Positions 62,985-64,000 of a DNA stretch of 64,000 bases are shown here, one piece after another (position 1 is the stretch's first letter; the number at the start of each line of letters is the position of its first letter). Position numbers and translations under genes: made by a program. Below the pieces are notes generated by a model, which was not told where the DNA came from, ran no database searches, and saw only the letters and a program-made list of their open reading frames with translations. Source of the DNA: Georgenia yuyongxinii (lineage in GTDB: Bacteria; Actinomycetota; Actinomycetes; Actinomycetales; Actinomycetaceae); assembly GCF_006352065.1 (NCBI RefSeq), contig NZ_CP040915.1:1488001-1552000 (forward strand). Direction: 5' to 3'.

Positions 62985-63634
62985 GGGTGGTCGTGGTGGA
63001 TGACCACCCCGTCTACCGGGAGGGTCTGAGCGCGGTGATCGGCCGCATGGACGCCGTCGAGGTGGTGGGAGAGGCGGATGACGGCGAGGCTGCGGTGCCG
63101 CTAGTGCAGCGCCTGCAGCCCGACGTGGTCGTCATGGACCTGCACATGCCGCGTCTGAACGGCATCGACGCCACGCGGCAGGTCCTGGAAGTCGCTCCGT
63201 CGACCGGCGTGCTGGTGCTGACGATGCTCGAGGGCGACGAGTCCGTGTTCGCCGCGATGCGAGCGGGGGCCCGCGGTTACGTGCTCAAGGGCGCCGACCG
63301 CGGCGAGATCGAGCGGGCCCTGCGCGCCGTCGCCAGCGGGGAGGTCGTCTTCAGTGCAGGCGTCGCCGCGCGGGTGCTCGCCTGGTTCCGCACCGGAGGT
63401 GCAGCCCGCGAGTCGCTGGCCCCCTTTCCCGAGCTGACGGAACGCGAAAGGGAGGTGCTCACCCTGGTGGCCCGAGGTCTGACGAACACGGAGATCGCGA
63501 GCAGGCTCGTCGTGTCCGGCAAGACGGTGCGTAACCACGTCTCCAACGTCTTCGCCAAGCTGCACGTGACGGACCGCGCGTCTGCGGTGGCACGGGCACG
63601 GGACGCCGGTCTCGGTAGAACAGACCTGGCGTAG
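62981..63634 (+). CDS. NarL/FixJ-family response regulator
   Basis: A 217-residue regulator paired with the kinase before it. The receiver domain has Asp7-Asp8, the phosphorylation site Asp53 (VVMDLHMP) and the conserved lysine in YVLKGAD. The C-terminal LuxR-type helix-turn-helix is ELTEREREVLTLVARGLTNT followed by IASRLVVSGKTVRNHVSNVF. It should bind DNA as a dimer once phosphorylated. Targets are unknown; the divergent membrane protein is a candidate. Confidence 0.95.
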   Translation: MRVVVVDDHPVYREGLSAVIGRMDAVEVVGEADDGEAAVPLVQRLQPDVVVMDLHMPRLNGIDATRQVLEVAPSTGVLVLTMLEGDESVFAAMRAGARGYVLKGADRGEIERALRAVASGEVVFSAGVAARVLAWFRTGGAARESLAPFPELTEREREVLTLVARGLTNTEIASRLVVSGKTVRNHVSNVFAKLHVTDRASAVARARDAGLGRTDLA

Positions 63635-63840
63635 GTCAGCGATCCGAGCGGCGGTTGACATGCTGCGGCGTCGCTCAGGGGGACCAGGTGAGCGCTCGTG
63701 GGTGGGACGTCGTTGCGGGCCATGTCCGTCTACAATCGGATCGACGCCTTTGTCCATCAGGTGTACTGGGGGCGCCGCGCAAGGCAACGTCGGGCGGACC
63801 GTCGGTCAGACGCTCGCCGGGCTGGCGAGGGCGGGGTCTC

Positions 63841-64000
63841 TGCGGTGGGCGTGAGTCACGCCCACCGTTCAGTCCTCCGCTGATTCGTCTCCGAAGCGCG
63901 AGGCCTCCGGCCGCGTTGCGGTCCTCGGCCAGCAGCCGAGGGGCGCCGCCTCGCGGGGACAGCGGCTTGCGTCTCGGCACGGAGGGAAACGCAGGATCGC
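63841..64000 (-). repeat. Direct repeat copy B at the right edge
   Basis: 63841-63878 is identical to 59193-59230, with the palindromic core at 63844-63866. Similarity to copy A continues to the window end (CGAAGCGCGAGGC, CTCGGCCAGCAG, TCTCGGCACGGA). On the minus strand it would be the 3' end of a gene entering from beyond 64000 and stopping at TGA 63869-63871. The upstream interval 63635-63840 shows no gene. Confidence 0.75.

Overview
The window reads as a chromosomal segment of a high-GC Gram-positive actinobacterium. Codon third positions are almost always G or C, GTG and TTG starts are common, and stop/start overlaps (ATGA, GTGA) are frequent. The gene order pheST, argCJBD-R-G, argH, tyrS, TPR protein, HAD phosphatase, small protein, tlyA, nadK, recN, steA, mctB, pyrG, nudix is the order known from Mycobacterium tuberculosis (about Rv1649 to Rv1700). 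The 16S rRNA and the SUF and CtaA neighbourhoods suggest Micrococcales, perhaps near Cellulomonadaceae or Bogoriellaceae. That placement is an impression, not a computed phylogeny.

Layout. 1-639: membrane protein running off the left edge. 913-7033: pheST, an SDR, a flavodoxin-like protein and a quinone oxidoreductase. 7116-13368: arginine biosynthesis cluster argC-J-B-D-R-G without argF. 13468-15782 (minus): arginine deiminase pathway arcA-arcB, whose ArcB-type ornithine carbamoyltransferase is the only OTC visible here. 15967-20694 (minus): a 1575-residue secreted multicopper oxidase with fibronectin III domains, separating arcAB from argH. 20960-24486: argH, 3-methyladenine glycosylase and tyrS. 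24487-30600: a complete rrn operon (two candidate promoters, 16S, 23S, 5S, terminator) with no tRNA in the spacer. 30669-46885: a long mostly co-directional run covering a highly repetitive Arg/Gly/Tyr-rich protein with a TPR-like C-terminus, HAD phosphatase, tlyA, nadK, recN, steA, mctB, a GT4-like membrane protein, murJ, a glycosyltransferase, pyrG, a Nudix hydrolase and a NifX-like protein. 46925-49920 (minus): heme A synthase and a two-gene ABC exporter. 49921-50525: intergenic region full of short repeats and palindromes. 50526-57312: SUF iron-sulfur operon sufR-B-D-Rieske-C-S-U-T. 57559-64000: accessory region with a frameshifted tyrosine recombinase, an excisionase-like gene, a decayed stretch, a small membrane protein, a coiled-coil microprotein and a NarL-type two-component system. 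A direct repeat with a perfect palindromic core occurs at 59193 and again at 63841.

How the genes work together. The arg genes convert glutamate to arginine, probably under the adjacent ArgR, with a candidate ARG box overlapping the argC start. The OTC step must come from arcB or from a gene elsewhere. The SUF operon builds Fe-S clusters and is presumably repressed by SufR when clusters are plentiful. The steA, mctB, GT4-like, murJ and glycosyltransferase genes form a cell-envelope block beside the general housekeeping genes.

The least ordinary items are the repeat-rich disordered protein next to the rrn operon, the giant multicopper oxidase inside the arginine region, the nested palindromic elements at 13390 and 50059, the 1-2-2-1 tandem array before sufR, and the duplicated 3'-end-plus-hairpin module at 59193/63841.
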